DNA of 35,652 bases from a virus: the IMG/VR virus record IMGVR_UViG_3300027741_000150, positions 1 to 35,652 of that record, one strand, 5' to 3'. The notes beneath the pieces are model-generated. The model was not told the origin of the DNA and searched no databases. It saw nothing but the letters and a program-made list of their open reading frames with translations. Both the position numbers and the translations under genes were made by a program. Shown here in pieces: positions 24,466 to 33,476 of this stretch (positions are counted from its first letter, which is position 1; each line of letters opens with the position of its first letter).

Positions 24466-24485
24466 ATTAATCTCTCCCAGTTAAA

Positions 24486-25448
24486 TCAAAGACGGTCATT
24501 CATACTGTTGAACTGCTCAAACAGCATTGTCCGTCTGTCTTGCGCTTTGGTAGCCGTGGGAACTCCTGGTGTGGAACTTCTAACGCTGACCGCTGCTGCC
24601 TTAGCCGCTTTCGCAGCCCGATTGGCCGATTCCCTTCTTTCCGCTTCCAGTTTGGCTTGTTGGCTTTGCTGAATTTCAGAAAAAAGATTGTCGTCAAGGC
24701 GGATAGCCTTTTCATAGGCTTCTTCTAGAGTGTTGACAATACCGTTTTGGAGAAGCTGGATCATAGTTGGCCGCGCTTCTTCAAAATATTCTGCTTTTTG
24801 TGCAAATTGATCAATCTGCGAAAGCAAGCCTTGCGTTTCTGCTTCTTCCTGTTGTTGCTTCCAGCCGGAAACTTCACCACGGATATTGTTAAGTTCGTTT
24901 TGAAGCGCAATGACCTTTGGATCAATTGGACCCGTCTGAAGCGGTGCCGCGCCGTTTAAATCAATACCGTAATTATTGGCTAGGCTAAGCAGAAAGTTTT
25001 GCTTTTCTTGTGGATTGCCAAACCGCATAACGCGATCCGCTTCCATAAGGCCCTTAATGGCTTCAATGGGATTGGAACCATTGCCGCGAATGGTGTCCAT
25101 GTATGGCTCAAATGCTTTTTGCACTTGATCGGCATACTGGGCCTTGGTGATAAGGGGTTCAACGCCCTTACGCATTTCTTCTTCCCGCTGCCAGGCGTAT
25201 TCCTGTAGCTTAGGATCGGCAGTCTGCCAGGTTTCGTGAAACTCTTTCTTCCAACTTGAAGGAGGGCGCTTCCAAATAGGCTCCTCGGCTTTTTCTTCGG
25301 CTTCTTCTTCTATTTCTTCAGATTCAACGGCTTCAATTTCTACAGGATCGTCTTGCTGTTCAGATACCTCATCAAACTGCTGAGCAAGCAATTCCTTGCG
25401 ATCAATAGCAGAATCATCGACCTCGTGACCAGTTTCTTCGATGCTCAT
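24486..25448 (-). CDS. Capsid scaffolding protein
   Basis: A 320-residue, highly charged, mostly helical protein. It has an acidic N-terminal run (EEIEEEAEEKAEE, about residues 44-57), followed by the recognisable SSWKKEFHETWQTADPKLQEYAWQREEE segment of P22-type scaffolds. It ends in a basic, coiled-coil-rich C-terminal half (RRESANRAAKAAKAAA, residues about 267-285). This layout matches scaffolds that direct procapsid assembly and leave. The gene directly precedes the major capsid gene, as expected. AAGGA lies six bases upstream. Confidence 0.85.
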   Translation of the reverse strand: MSIEETGHEVDDSAIDRKELLAQQFDEVSEQQDDPVEIEAVESEEIEEEAEEKAEEPIWKRPPSSWKKEFHETWQTADPKLQEYAWQREEEMRKGVEPLITKAQYADQVQKAFEPYMDTIRGNGSNPIEAIKGLMEADRVMRFGNPQEKQNFLLSLANNYGIDLNGAAPLQTGPIDPKVIALQNELNNIRGEVSGWKQQQEEAETQGLLSQIDQFAQKAEYFEEARPTMIQLLQNGIVNTLEEAYEKAIRLDDNLFSEIQQSQQAKLEAERRESANRAAKAAKAAAVSVRSSTPGVPTATKAQDRRTMLFEQFNSMNDRL

Positions 25449-25456
25449 AATATTCC

Positions 25457-25810
25457 TTACTTTCTAAGTTGCGCCAGTATCTTGTTGGCCTGGCGGTCGC
25501 TCATGTCACCTAATTGACGGTGCAACGCTATACGCCGATCCATTGACGATGGTGGTGTCGGTGGACGGCTTTCCATTTTCTCGTTACCCACCTCAAAGCA
25601 ATTGTGGCGCTTAAGATGTTCACGATGATGAGATCGGCTAGTAATCATGCTGCCATCAACCATGCTTTTGTATGGTTCAATGTCCCTAATGACCTGCGGA
25701 CCTGATTCGGTTTTTTGCCCATAATCATCACGCATGAAAACAACTTCGCCGTTTTCAATTTCGTACAACAGGCCCTTTGAATCGTATATTGCCCTGTATC
25801 TATTACTCAT
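25457..25810 (-). CDS. Conserved head-region protein with SRS-H-REH motif
   Basis: A 117-residue protein with the element IEPYKSMVDGSMITSRSHH, then REHLKRHNCFEVGNE. This pattern is frequent in small proteins encoded between portal and scaffold genes of podoviruses (x-S-R-S-x-H-R-E-H-L-x-x-H-x-x-x-E-V-G-N-E). Function unknown; a HNH-like or zinc-binding reading is possible but unproven. It overlaps the preceding gene by ATGA and lies 8 bases before the scaffold gene. Confidence 0.65.
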   Translation of the reverse strand: MSNRYRAIYDSKGLLYEIENGEVVFMRDDYGQKTESGPQVIRDIEPYKSMVDGSMITSRSHHREHLKRHNCFEVGNEKMESRPPTPPSSMDRRIALHRQLGDMSDRQANKILAQLRK

Positions 25811-26193
25811 AGCAACACCAAAACATCTTCATCATCCATTTCTAAATACAAATCCCAAAGTTCTTCAACCTTGTCCAAATCTTTTAACATTTTATTGAAA
25901 TCTATTTTTTTAGATTCCAAGAAAACATTTTGATTTGTATCTGTTTGTTTTTCTGTTTGCTTTAAATTTTTAACAAACGGTTTAACAATTTCTTGAGCAG
26001 TTAATGATTTTCCTTCAACCAGATAATCATAAGCATCAATTATGTCTTGCTTCTTTTTAGAGGCTTTTCGTTTTTCTTCATCAAACTTTTTCTTATAATC
26101 ACCGTCGTGAAAATCGGTAATTATTAAAGGTAGATTGATTTGAAATGCATCTTGTTGAAATGCATTTTGTTGAAAACCGTTGTTAAAAGCCAT
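25807..26193 (-). CDS. Small AT-rich head-region protein with NxxFQQ repeats
   Basis: A 128-residue protein beginning MAFNNGFQQNAFQQDAFQ, with the short imperfect F-Q-Q-x-A repeats found in many small phage proteins. It then has a charged KK/EE helix (KKKFDEEKRKASKKKQD) and an acidic ending (YLEMDDEDVLVLL). Sampled coding sequence is about 24 percent GC (25861-25980), well below neighbours, so it may be a recent arrival. GAGGA lies about ten bases upstream. Function unknown. Confidence 0.6.
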   Translation of the reverse strand: MAFNNGFQQNAFQQDAFQINLPLIITDFHDGDYKKKFDEEKRKASKKKQDIIDAYDYLVEGKSLTAQEIVKPFVKNLKQTEKQTDTNQNVFLESKKIDFNKMLKDLDKVEELWDLYLEMDDEDVLVLL

Positions 26194-26213
26194 GATGGAT
26201 TATCCTCGCAGCT

Positions 26214-26969
26214 TTAACCTGCGACCCATGCAGTACCATTATCAAACACGGGTGTTCTTACCGCTCCACCAGCCGTCAAGGTGCCCAAGAATGTTGGTGC
26301 TAGTGCATCCGTAACATAAGCGCGACGACCTGCCGTACCCGCTGTAGGTAGGGTTGCAATTGTATAACTTTTCATTTGGATGGTGTTGTTAAGCACCACA
26401 GCTTGGTTGATAGTTGTTGTTCCCAATGCGCCCGATATAGCGGAACCAATGTTTATATTGGTGGTTGATCCCGATAAACCAGCGGTGCCAATGTTTACTG
26501 TTTTGGTAACCCCTGATGCATTGGCACCATATGCAACATTACAAACGCTTGTTGCTGTTGCTGATCCAAAACCTAAAAGAGTGTTTGAAAATGTTTTTGA
26601 GCCACTCATATTTTGAGTGCCTACATCCATTATAAAAATACCACTGGTTGCTGGAAACGAATAAGTATATGTTGTGCCAGTGTTTATGCCTGAACATTGA
26701 AATACGGCTTTTTTGGTATTATCCAAATTATCTTGAAGCGTAAACTCCGTATCGTTTATGCCATTTGCGAGCGACAGGTTTGAGCCAGAATAAGCCAAGG
26801 TTGCGCCAACGCTTATTTCTTGCGCTTCGCCCGTGCCATCAAATCCAAGAAGCGTTGATGCAGTGCCTGTTAAGTTATGCTGATCATTCCAATTAGACGG
26901 ACGAACAACGGTTGCATCTGTACCGTCGGGAATAGCAGAAACAAATTTATGGTTTAGAGAAACAGCCAT
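26214..26969 (-). CDS. Fibre-like or head-associated beta-repeat protein
   Basis: A 251-residue T/S/G/N-rich protein. The N-terminal NHKFVSAIPDGTDATVVRPSNWNDQHNL segment matches the start of phage fibre proteins, and the ending RRAYVTDALAPTFLGTLTAGGAVRTPVFDNGTAWV is a common virion fibre C terminus. The middle contains short beta repeats (INIGSAISGALGTTTIN). It shares its start with the portal stop (TAATG), an unusual place for a fibre. Its head-tail position is uncertain; a head decoration fibre is also possible. Confidence 0.6.
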   Translation of the reverse strand: MAVSLNHKFVSAIPDGTDATVVRPSNWNDQHNLTGTASTLLGFDGTGEAQEISVGATLAYSGSNLSLANGINDTEFTLQDNLDNTKKAVFQCSGINTGTTYTYSFPATSGIFIMDVGTQNMSGSKTFSNTLLGFGSATATSVCNVAYGANASGVTKTVNIGTAGLSGSTTNINIGSAISGALGTTTINQAVVLNNTIQMKSYTIATLPTAGTAGRRAYVTDALAPTFLGTLTAGGAVRTPVFDNGTAWVAG

Positions 26970-29254
26970 TATTGCACAACCTCCACGCCGATTGCCCTGC
27001 CATCCGGCCCCCTGATCAAACGCTTAGGTGCTGATAGGGATTGTACCGCCTCATGAAGCTTACCCATAGCCTCGCCATGCATATTGGCCATGTTGTTATG
27101 GACGTTAGAGATATGATCCATAGCGTTTCTAACATCATCGCCAAGTCTGCCAGAAATTACTTCTGCCGAATTTATAGAAGCATCAATTAATGGAACATCA
27201 GTGCCAGGGTTGGATGAAATTCTAGCAACCATGATTTTCGTAGCGGCATCAAGGTCGGCCTTGTAGCGTTCAATTTGTTCTTTTGCAGCGTTTTCCTGCA
27301 TTTTCAATTGACCCTCATATTGCTTCTTTTGCATTTCAATGTTGGCTGAAGATTCAGCCTTCATCTGTTCAATCTGCATATTGGTTTGAGCGCGCATTTG
27401 TTCAATCTGCATGTCAGCCTGAATTTGGGCCTGTGCGGCCTGTTGCTCGGCCTGCATCTTAATCTGTTCTGGAGATGGCTGCGGAGGCTGTTGCTTGGCT
27501 TGCAATGCACCCTGTTCAAACTGCTGCAAGGCAACGTCAATGGTGCCCTCAATGGCCGCAGCTTGCTTAAAGCCGCCAACGCCAAAGCGCATCATCTCCA
27601 TGATCATTGGCACCATTTCTGGGGCCTGTTGACCCATTGGCAATGCCTCACGCAGGAAGTTAGAGAACGCATTAAGGAAGTCCATGCGGTCCTGCTTGGT
27701 TTGCGTCTCGTCAAGCTGCACTAAGCTATCGGCAGCAACCTCAATACGGAAAGCCCGCAGCGGCGAGTTTTGCAGCAGTTGCAGGGCTTGCGGAATCATT
27801 TGTTGATCCGCCTGGCTCATTTGAGCCGCGCCCGCATATTCAAGGATGGTTTGCGGCTGGAACTTGGTGCAAATGATTTGCGCCTTCATCCGCAAGAGTT
27901 CGCTTGCAAACATGGCAACGCCGTCTTGCATGGCGCGTAGGCGAAGACCCGCGTACTGGCCTTTGATTTGTTGGGCCGTAGCAGTTTCGGACGCTGCGGT
28001 TTGGCCACGGATAATATCAGAAATACCCGTGATTTCGTAGATTTGGCCCTTGATCTGGGATTGCGCTTGGTAGCACTGGATAAGCACCGCAGCCAGCGTA
28101 TCAATGGGCAAAAGGTCAATAGCGCCTTTTAGGCCGCCCTTTTCGCTAAACGCCATCCATTTATCAACGGGAATAAGCGTATTATTGTCACCTTCGGTCA
28201 GAAGGCGCTGTAAGGCAGGTTGGCTAGCATCGTACACGCCGCGCACGCGCAGGGCCTTCACAAGGCCGTCAATGCGGTCCGTAAGAATGTCCAGTTCGTT
28301 TGCCTGATCTTGGTAAAGTACAAAGTCGGCAACGGGGATAAGCGTATCGCTAGTTGTCGTAGCGTAAAGCGGCTTAGGGCATGGAAAGAAGTTTTCCAAT
28401 TCTAGCGGATCTTCACGCTCGTCAATAATGTCTGGATAGCTTTCGGAAAGCCAATAGACCTTTTGAGTTTCCTTGTCCCAAAGTTCACAAATCCGAGCGC
28501 GGTCATTATTTTTGCTGTTTTGGCCCGACTTGCTTAGCGTTTCAGGTGAACTATCAAACGGCATCTTCTTGGCAATTTCTTCGCCAAAGCGTTCCGTAAG
28601 GGCATCCTTGGTCATATACACCCAGCGCCATACGCAAGTTACTTCTTCCCAAGTCCGCGCCGTAGAATGGCCGAAATCTTTCCAATGAACATAATCAGCA
28701 GGAGAACACTCATATTCAATCTCCTCGGGAACCTCCTGCATGGCTGCTGTTTGGTCTTGAGGATAAAGCGGTGATTGGTTAGCGCCCTCGGCGGATTCGC
28801 TTTCCTCAACGTCCTCAGTGATCTGGTAGCCATCTTCAGGAACGTCCTGCTTACGGATATGCGGATCATAACGCACCCAAGCCGTACCACGCCCGCCAAG
28901 GAACCGATCCTCGACCGCGTTCTTCATGGCCGAACGGAAATCGGAATAATGCTCAATTTCGTAATCAAGCGCTCGCTCAACTAATAGCGCCGCAACCCGG
29001 CCTACGGGATCATTGTCGCTAAAGCGCCGGGACACCGACGCCTTGGGCATACGGGCATAAACAGCAGGAACCAGCGTCTGCACATTAGACCAAAGGATAT
29101 TAAACTTGGCCGTTTCGTTGCCGGATGCGCTGCGTGTATCATCACGATAGCGCCGAATGATCTTTGTGGACCGCTCGCACCACTTCTTAAACTCGTTGTC
29201 ATATGTATGAATGACACCAAGATATTTTTGCAAAGTAGAGGTTGGAGGAAGCAT
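26969..29254 (-). CDS. Portal protein (P22-type)
   Basis: A 761-residue protein. The N-terminal clip and wing region contains KWCERSTKIIRRYRDDTRSASGNETAKFNILWSN, and a conserved segment includes DQANELDILTDRIDGLVKALRVRGVYD. The C terminus has a long helical barrel-like region (about residues 602-672) with two consecutive 11-residue repeats (MQIEQMRAQTN, MQIEQMKAESS). P22-like portals have such a C-terminal helical barrel. Size fits the P22 type rather than the shorter HK97 or SPP1 types. It forms the DNA channel and terminase docking site. AAAGGA lies nine bases upstream. Confidence 0.88.
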   Translation of the reverse strand: MLPPTSTLQKYLGVIHTYDNEFKKWCERSTKIIRRYRDDTRSASGNETAKFNILWSNVQTLVPAVYARMPKASVSRRFSDNDPVGRVAALLVERALDYEIEHYSDFRSAMKNAVEDRFLGGRGTAWVRYDPHIRKQDVPEDGYQITEDVEESESAEGANQSPLYPQDQTAAMQEVPEEIEYECSPADYVHWKDFGHSTARTWEEVTCVWRWVYMTKDALTERFGEEIAKKMPFDSSPETLSKSGQNSKNNDRARICELWDKETQKVYWLSESYPDIIDEREDPLELENFFPCPKPLYATTTSDTLIPVADFVLYQDQANELDILTDRIDGLVKALRVRGVYDASQPALQRLLTEGDNNTLIPVDKWMAFSEKGGLKGAIDLLPIDTLAAVLIQCYQAQSQIKGQIYEITGISDIIRGQTAASETATAQQIKGQYAGLRLRAMQDGVAMFASELLRMKAQIICTKFQPQTILEYAGAAQMSQADQQMIPQALQLLQNSPLRAFRIEVAADSLVQLDETQTKQDRMDFLNAFSNFLREALPMGQQAPEMVPMIMEMMRFGVGGFKQAAAIEGTIDVALQQFEQGALQAKQQPPQPSPEQIKMQAEQQAAQAQIQADMQIEQMRAQTNMQIEQMKAESSANIEMQKKQYEGQLKMQENAAKEQIERYKADLDAATKIMVARISSNPGTDVPLIDASINSAEVISGRLGDDVRNAMDHISNVHNNMANMHGEAMGKLHEAVQSLSAPKRLIRGPDGRAIGVEVVQ

Positions 29255-29266
29255 TTAACTTTTCCT

Positions 29267-29527
29267 TTAGGCCCAAACGCGCCAGGGGGTTACAGGAGAC
29301 GTTTGCAGGGCCGCTAGGGCCTCTGGTGCTTCATCTGCATAGATGAGCCTTAGATTGACAAAATAGCCACGCTCGGTGCTGTCAGCGGGCGAAGGGCCAA
29401 CCCTATCAATCAGGATGCTTGAATTAACGGGATTTAATTCACCGTCAAAATCTTTAAACAATTCAGACGCCAGCAATGCCGCGTCCATCTTGGCTTTACT
29501 GGTGGCTTTTAGATAAAGGTCGATCAT
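29267..29527 (-). CDS. Hypothetical small protein before the portal gene
   Basis: An 86-residue protein beginning MIDLYLKATSKAKMDAALLASELF and ending SPVTPWRVWA, with a central segment (FVNLRLIYADEAPEALAAL) seen in small phage proteins near terminase and portal genes. No function is recognised. It overlaps the preceding adhesin-like gene by ATGA and lies 12 bases before the portal gene, so it is probably expressed with the packaging module. Confidence 0.55.
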   Translation of the reverse strand: MIDLYLKATSKAKMDAALLASELFKDFDGELNPVNSSILIDRVGPSPADSTERGYFVNLRLIYADEAPEALAALQTSPVTPWRVWA

Positions 29528-31572
29528 GCTGTTATCGCCTGTAATAAAGTGTTCGTAAGGCGGGTGTTGTAGTAGGAAATGGATTTGATATGGTTGGATG
29601 TATAGTTTGCGGCTAGCAAACGATCATCCGCACCAATGTTTAATTGGGTAAGGCTAACCGGAACCGCGCCCAATGTGTCTGTAGCAACTGTGCCGCCATT
29701 GCGTGATGCAGCAAAGTCATTAAGCGCATAGGCTGTGGCAATTTTGTTTGTTGCGCCAACCGTACCAATAGCGCCCAAACCAAGTGCGGAGATCAATGCA
29801 GAACCAGAATAATATGCTGCCCGCATAATTCCGGTATCATTGTCAATATGTGTCGAGTTTTGCGTAATCGTGCCGTTAGATGCCGAGACGTAAGTTGCAA
29901 AGCCATTGGCCGAAGCATCAAATGCCACTGCAAGTGTTCCAGTAGTTTGGTTGTACCAATTGGAGAAGTTATTGCCGACCATTGTGGCAACGTCAGCCGA
30001 ACGGGTGACAGACGCACCTGCGGTAGGGATGTAGGACGTAGCAAAACTGCCCGCTTCAAATTGTGCATTGGACACGGTGCCTGACACCGTAAGCGTCAAG
30101 GCTCCAGCCGTGGCTGTAAAGGTAAGGCTTACACGATTTGGGAATACACCAGTTCCAACTAATGGTCCCGCTATTGACGTACCTGTAAGTGTAACTGTTC
30201 CCGTTCCATAAAACGAAAGCGTATAAGCTTGGGCTGTGGTTGTAACAATTTGCGTAGATAAGGTATCGCTATTAAGCAACAGGTTTGTCCGCGCTTCTTC
30301 GATCAGCAAGCCCAATGGCGCAAGCGTGGTAGGGCTATAATCAAACCGCGGGCCGTAATAGGCCGTAGATGTCAGGGCCGCTGCTGGGTTATAGACATAC
30401 GGGTCCAATGACGCGCTGTCGGATAGTTGAGCGCCCCAAAGATATACGCCGGATGTGCCGTCGCCAAGATAAGTTGAACTGGCTGAGGTTGTAGCAAAGC
30501 TAGTAGTTACACGAATTTGTGGCGTTGCTGATCCTGCTGTTGTTGCTGTTGATGTTATAGAACAACGATACCAACCATTACCAACTAAAGTAATTGAAGA
30601 TGTTACTCCCGATACGTTTACAGCAGTAGCTCCATTTCCTGATAAATCAAAAACACCAATAAAATTTCCAGAATAAGCCGGAGCCATAAATAAAATTTGA
30701 ATATATTGTCTTTCAGCTGCCTTTGCATATACGCTATATGTATATGGAACGCCCGCAACAAAAGAAAATGCTTGATTTACATTGTGACTTTGTGTCGTTG
30801 CTTGTTCTACAAGTTTATCTGCATTTAAATTACCATTTGGATCAGTTGTTGCATTTGCAGTTATAGTGCTGTTAAATTTTGTCCAGCCTGAAGTCGTAAC
30901 ATCAAATTCTTCGGTATAGCCAAGCAGGTTCTTAGGCGTGGTGCTGTTGTATGTGCGTGGTGCGGTTTCATATGTGACGGCACCCAATTGAGCGCCCCAA
31001 GCATAAACTGCCCCTGTTGCTTGATCTAATTGAAGACTTACTGTTGTTGCACCAACCGGGCAAACACGAACAAGAGAAAATCTTTGCCATTCAGTCGTAA
31101 CTGAACAAGATGTACTAGCAACAACTGAATTATCTGTATTAGAAACAAGTCGAATTGTAACTGGTGCATTTGCTTTAAGCCAAACTGAAACAGAGTAGTT
31201 TACGCCAACTACTGCAGATCTATTTTGATATATTCCAGATGATGCTGCTATTGTAATCTGATCAGCCGTTGTTGTTCCATCCGGTGCTATTGTTGCATTA
31301 GAGACTGTAGATACGGTTCCAAATGATACCCAACTTGTTGTCCCAAAACCATCGCTGTTAAGCAACATATTGCTGGGCGCATAGGTAAGCTGGCCTGTGC
31401 TGTCGATCATCGTAGCGTTGGTGCCGCGTGAGAATGTAATACCTGGGGACGCACCAAACGCGGCATAGCCCGTACCATTTAAAAAGTACGATTGACTAGA
31501 AAAATCCAATAGCAAGGATGGAACCCCACCCACGACATTGCGACCAGTTGAAGTGCCCCAGGTAGGTATCAT
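29524..31572 (-). CDS. Adhesin/tailspike-like multidomain carbohydrate-binding protein
   Basis: A 682-residue protein of several beta-sandwich units. Two related segments (about 66-205 and 217-395) end in GAVYAWGAQL and SGVYLWGAQL, typical of carbohydrate-binding modules. A third unit has RTNLLLNSDTL, then SYIPTAGASVTRSADV, and the C-terminal LamG-like region ends RLTNTLLQAITA. These features are common in phage adsorption and receptor-binding proteins. The position between terminase and portal is odd. The DNA is mosaic: part is about 35 percent GC, while the N-terminal part is near 52 percent. No strong ribosome-binding site is seen; it follows the preceding gene by 3 bases. Confidence 0.7.
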   Translation of the reverse strand: MIPTWGTSTGRNVVGGVPSLLLDFSSQSYFLNGTGYAAFGASPGITFSRGTNATMIDSTGQLTYAPSNMLLNSDGFGTTSWVSFGTVSTVSNATIAPDGTTTADQITIAASSGIYQNRSAVVGVNYSVSVWLKANAPVTIRLVSNTDNSVVASTSCSVTTEWQRFSLVRVCPVGATTVSLQLDQATGAVYAWGAQLGAVTYETAPRTYNSTTPKNLLGYTEEFDVTTSGWTKFNSTITANATTDPNGNLNADKLVEQATTQSHNVNQAFSFVAGVPYTYSVYAKAAERQYIQILFMAPAYSGNFIGVFDLSGNGATAVNVSGVTSSITLVGNGWYRCSITSTATTAGSATPQIRVTTSFATTSASSTYLGDGTSGVYLWGAQLSDSASLDPYVYNPAAALTSTAYYGPRFDYSPTTLAPLGLLIEEARTNLLLNSDTLSTQIVTTTAQAYTLSFYGTGTVTLTGTSIAGPLVGTGVFPNRVSLTFTATAGALTLTVSGTVSNAQFEAGSFATSYIPTAGASVTRSADVATMVGNNFSNWYNQTTGTLAVAFDASANGFATYVSASNGTITQNSTHIDNDTGIMRAAYYSGSALISALGLGAIGTVGATNKIATAYALNDFAASRNGGTVATDTLGAVPVSLTQLNIGADDRLLAANYTSNHIKSISYYNTRLTNTLLQAITA

Positions 31573-31575
31573 GGT

Positions 31576-31839
31576 TTAGGCCGACCAGAAGACAGTGCAA
31601 TCAACGGTACCGCTGATCGTGACAATAAGCGAAGTCGCAAAGCGAGCCGGAATTGGATAGAACGTGCCAGCAAGGGGCGTAAAAGTGTTGACGATGGTAC
31701 CGGAGCCATCAGAAACCTTAATGGTTGGCGTAACCGATGCCGATGCAACGAAAATGCCAAGAATTGCGCCAAAGCCCGTAAACACGGTCGTGGTAGCCGT
31801 AATATTTTTGTAATTCTGACTTTCAGAAACTGGCGTCAT
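31576..31839 (-). CDS. Small beta-rich protein upstream of the adhesin
   Basis: An 87-residue protein (TVFTGFGAILGIFVASASVTPTIKVSDGSGTIVN), beta-rich and hydrophobic, resembling small capsid decoration or fibre-trimer units. It starts in an ATGA overlap with the terminase gene and has AGGAG about nine bases upstream. Location after the terminase and before the adhesin suggests it is part of the same adhesion or decoration set. Function unknown. Confidence 0.55.
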   Translation of the reverse strand: MTPVSESQNYKNITATTTVFTGFGAILGIFVASASVTPTIKVSDGSGTIVNTFTPLAGTFYPIPARFATSLIVTISGTVDCTVFWSA

Positions 31840-33173
31840 ATTCTTGATCTCCTAGAGCGTTTATGGGAAGCCCACATATCATTCAGTGTAGCAGTATTCC
31901 CCGGACCTACAATAAGCGGCTTTTCAGAGGGCGCGGTACGCACCGTAGGTTCATCTCGCCATGCAATAGCCAACATTCTGAAGGCATCTGCCGGGTGCGA
32001 ACACCAGTTATGCTTAGGCGTTGCCCTAAATGCCTTCTTATCTTCGTCGTATTCACGCTCATACTGGCGGAGGGCCTCAATACCCTCCATGCACTTGCGT
32101 TCATCGAACCAACAACGTGATAACATTTGTCGAACGGCTTGGATACCGTCTTGAACCGACAAATCAGGCACAATTCGCAGGTTTTGTACCCCTAAATACT
32201 CGCCAAGTTGCTCAATTATCGACTTACCCTGTGCCGCAAGCGTTTTAGCACGCGCATCATGGGGCAAATAATGCGTTCCGTAATGGTAGGGCTTTTGCGT
32301 GATGACCTTAGCCAGCTCTTGTATGCCAGCACCAGACACAGCATGATAATCAATGATATGAATTTCACCAGCAATAACCTGATACCACCAAATTGCTGTG
32401 TCATCGCGGTACCCCAAGTCCCAGGCTGTATGTGTTGGAAGGCTAGGATCGTATGCAACCTCGGTAACGCGCTTTTCTTCGGTCGCGATCCGCATTTCAA
32501 TACCATAAAACGCACCAAGAATGGCCGCTTCAAAGCTGCATTCGTATTCCTGCATATATTGGTCTTCGGAAATCTGGGCCTTAACAGCGTTTATTTCGCT
32601 CATTGGCAAAATACCGCTTTCGGTGGCCGTCAGACGCAAGCAAAACCATTCTTCGGGATTCATCCTAGCAGTCTGGAAAATATCCCAGAATTGATTCTTG
32701 CCTTTTGGCGTACCACCAAAGACCGCCCAGCCTTGTTTGTCTGACAATGTCGGGCGAATGACTGAACCCCATACAGAAGGCCGGAAGTCTCCGTATTCGT
32801 CCATATAAATGCCATCGAAACCAAGCCCGCGCATAGCATCAGCATTATCTGCGCCGAAAAGCCTGATCTTGGCCCCATTGATAAGTTCAATCGTAAGTTC
32901 AGCTTCATTGGCCGACTTCATAATCGGAGCGCAAAACCGTTTAAAATAATCCCAAGCCACAGATTTAGCCTGGCTTCTAAACGGCGCGATATAGCCAAAA
33001 AGCGGATTAGGCGACTTGCACGTTACCGCCGCCCTAATAATATCATTTACCGCCGATACGGTCTTGCCAGCACGGCGATGGGCAACGAGACAAGCCCAGC
33101 GTTGGGTCCTATTGTGAAACGGCTTGAACGAATCACGGGGCGCGTAGCTGAGTTTTATTTCTCGTTGGACCAC
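31836..33173 (-). CDS. Terminase large subunit
   Basis: A 445-residue packaging motor. The ATPase has Walker A HRRAGKT (residues 32-38), Walker B GIYMDEY with a catalytic acid, and coupling motif GGTPKGKNQFWDIF. The C-terminal RNase-H-like nuclease is indicated by AWDLGYRDD, VQDGIQAVRQML and HPADAFRML. The start is GTG at 33173, overlapping the small-subunit gene by 19 bases. This is a smaller terminase than T4 type, and a headful mechanism would fit the circular map, though that cannot be decided from the sequence alone. Confidence 0.92.
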   Translation of the reverse strand: MVQREIKLSYAPRDSFKPFHNRTQRWACLVAHRRAGKTVSAVNDIIRAAVTCKSPNPLFGYIAPFRSQAKSVAWDYFKRFCAPIMKSANEAELTIELINGAKIRLFGADNADAMRGLGFDGIYMDEYGDFRPSVWGSVIRPTLSDKQGWAVFGGTPKGKNQFWDIFQTARMNPEEWFCLRLTATESGILPMSEINAVKAQISEDQYMQEYECSFEAAILGAFYGIEMRIATEEKRVTEVAYDPSLPTHTAWDLGYRDDTAIWWYQVIAGEIHIIDYHAVSGAGIQELAKVITQKPYHYGTHYLPHDARAKTLAAQGKSIIEQLGEYLGVQNLRIVPDLSVQDGIQAVRQMLSRCWFDERKCMEGIEALRQYEREYDEDKKAFRATPKHNWCSHPADAFRMLAIAWRDEPTVRTAPSEKPLIVGPGNTATLNDMWASHKRSRRSRI

Positions 33174-33475
33174 GTAATCACCAATTCAACCGGACCCTCG
33201 TCCGCGCCAGTAACTTCTGTACGCGAAAGCTTGGGCACATGATATTCAATCAAGTCCGAAAAGCATTGAAAAGCAGCGCGTGGACCGTCACGCTCATGCA
33301 CCTCATCGAGCCAGCTTTGAAGGCGGTCGGTGTTGCCTTCGATAAACAGCGCCAGGGCATTACGCGCATTTGCGGTGGCCTTGCCTACAGCGCCCTTGGG
33401 CCTACCACGGGGTACGCGGTCGCCTTCTTTGGCTTCGGCTTTGGATTTGAACGTCGTCTGATTCTTGCCGCCCAT
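33155..33475 (-). CDS. Terminase small subunit
   Basis: A 106-residue protein. The N-terminal basic region contains PRGRPKG (residues 22-28), a canonical AT-hook core, followed by a helical region (ANARNALALFIEGNTDRLQSWLDEV) and a conserved ending (DLIEYHVPKLSRTEVTG) found in small terminase subunits paired with this type of large subunit. It should bind DNA for packaging initiation. AAGGA lies eight bases before ATG, with a 1-base gap from the previous stop. Confidence 0.8.
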   Translation of the reverse strand: MGGKNQTTFKSKAEAKEGDRVPRGRPKGAVGKATANARNALALFIEGNTDRLQSWLDEVHERDGPRAAFQCFSDLIEYHVPKLSRTEVTGADEGPVELVITWSNEK

Positions 33476-33476
33476 C

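Noticed and set aside
23482-24672. 396-residue open frame on the plus strand opposite the capsid gene
   Set aside because: It is antisense to the major capsid gene and to the end of the scaffold gene, has no ribosome-binding site, and arises from codon bias of the sense strand.
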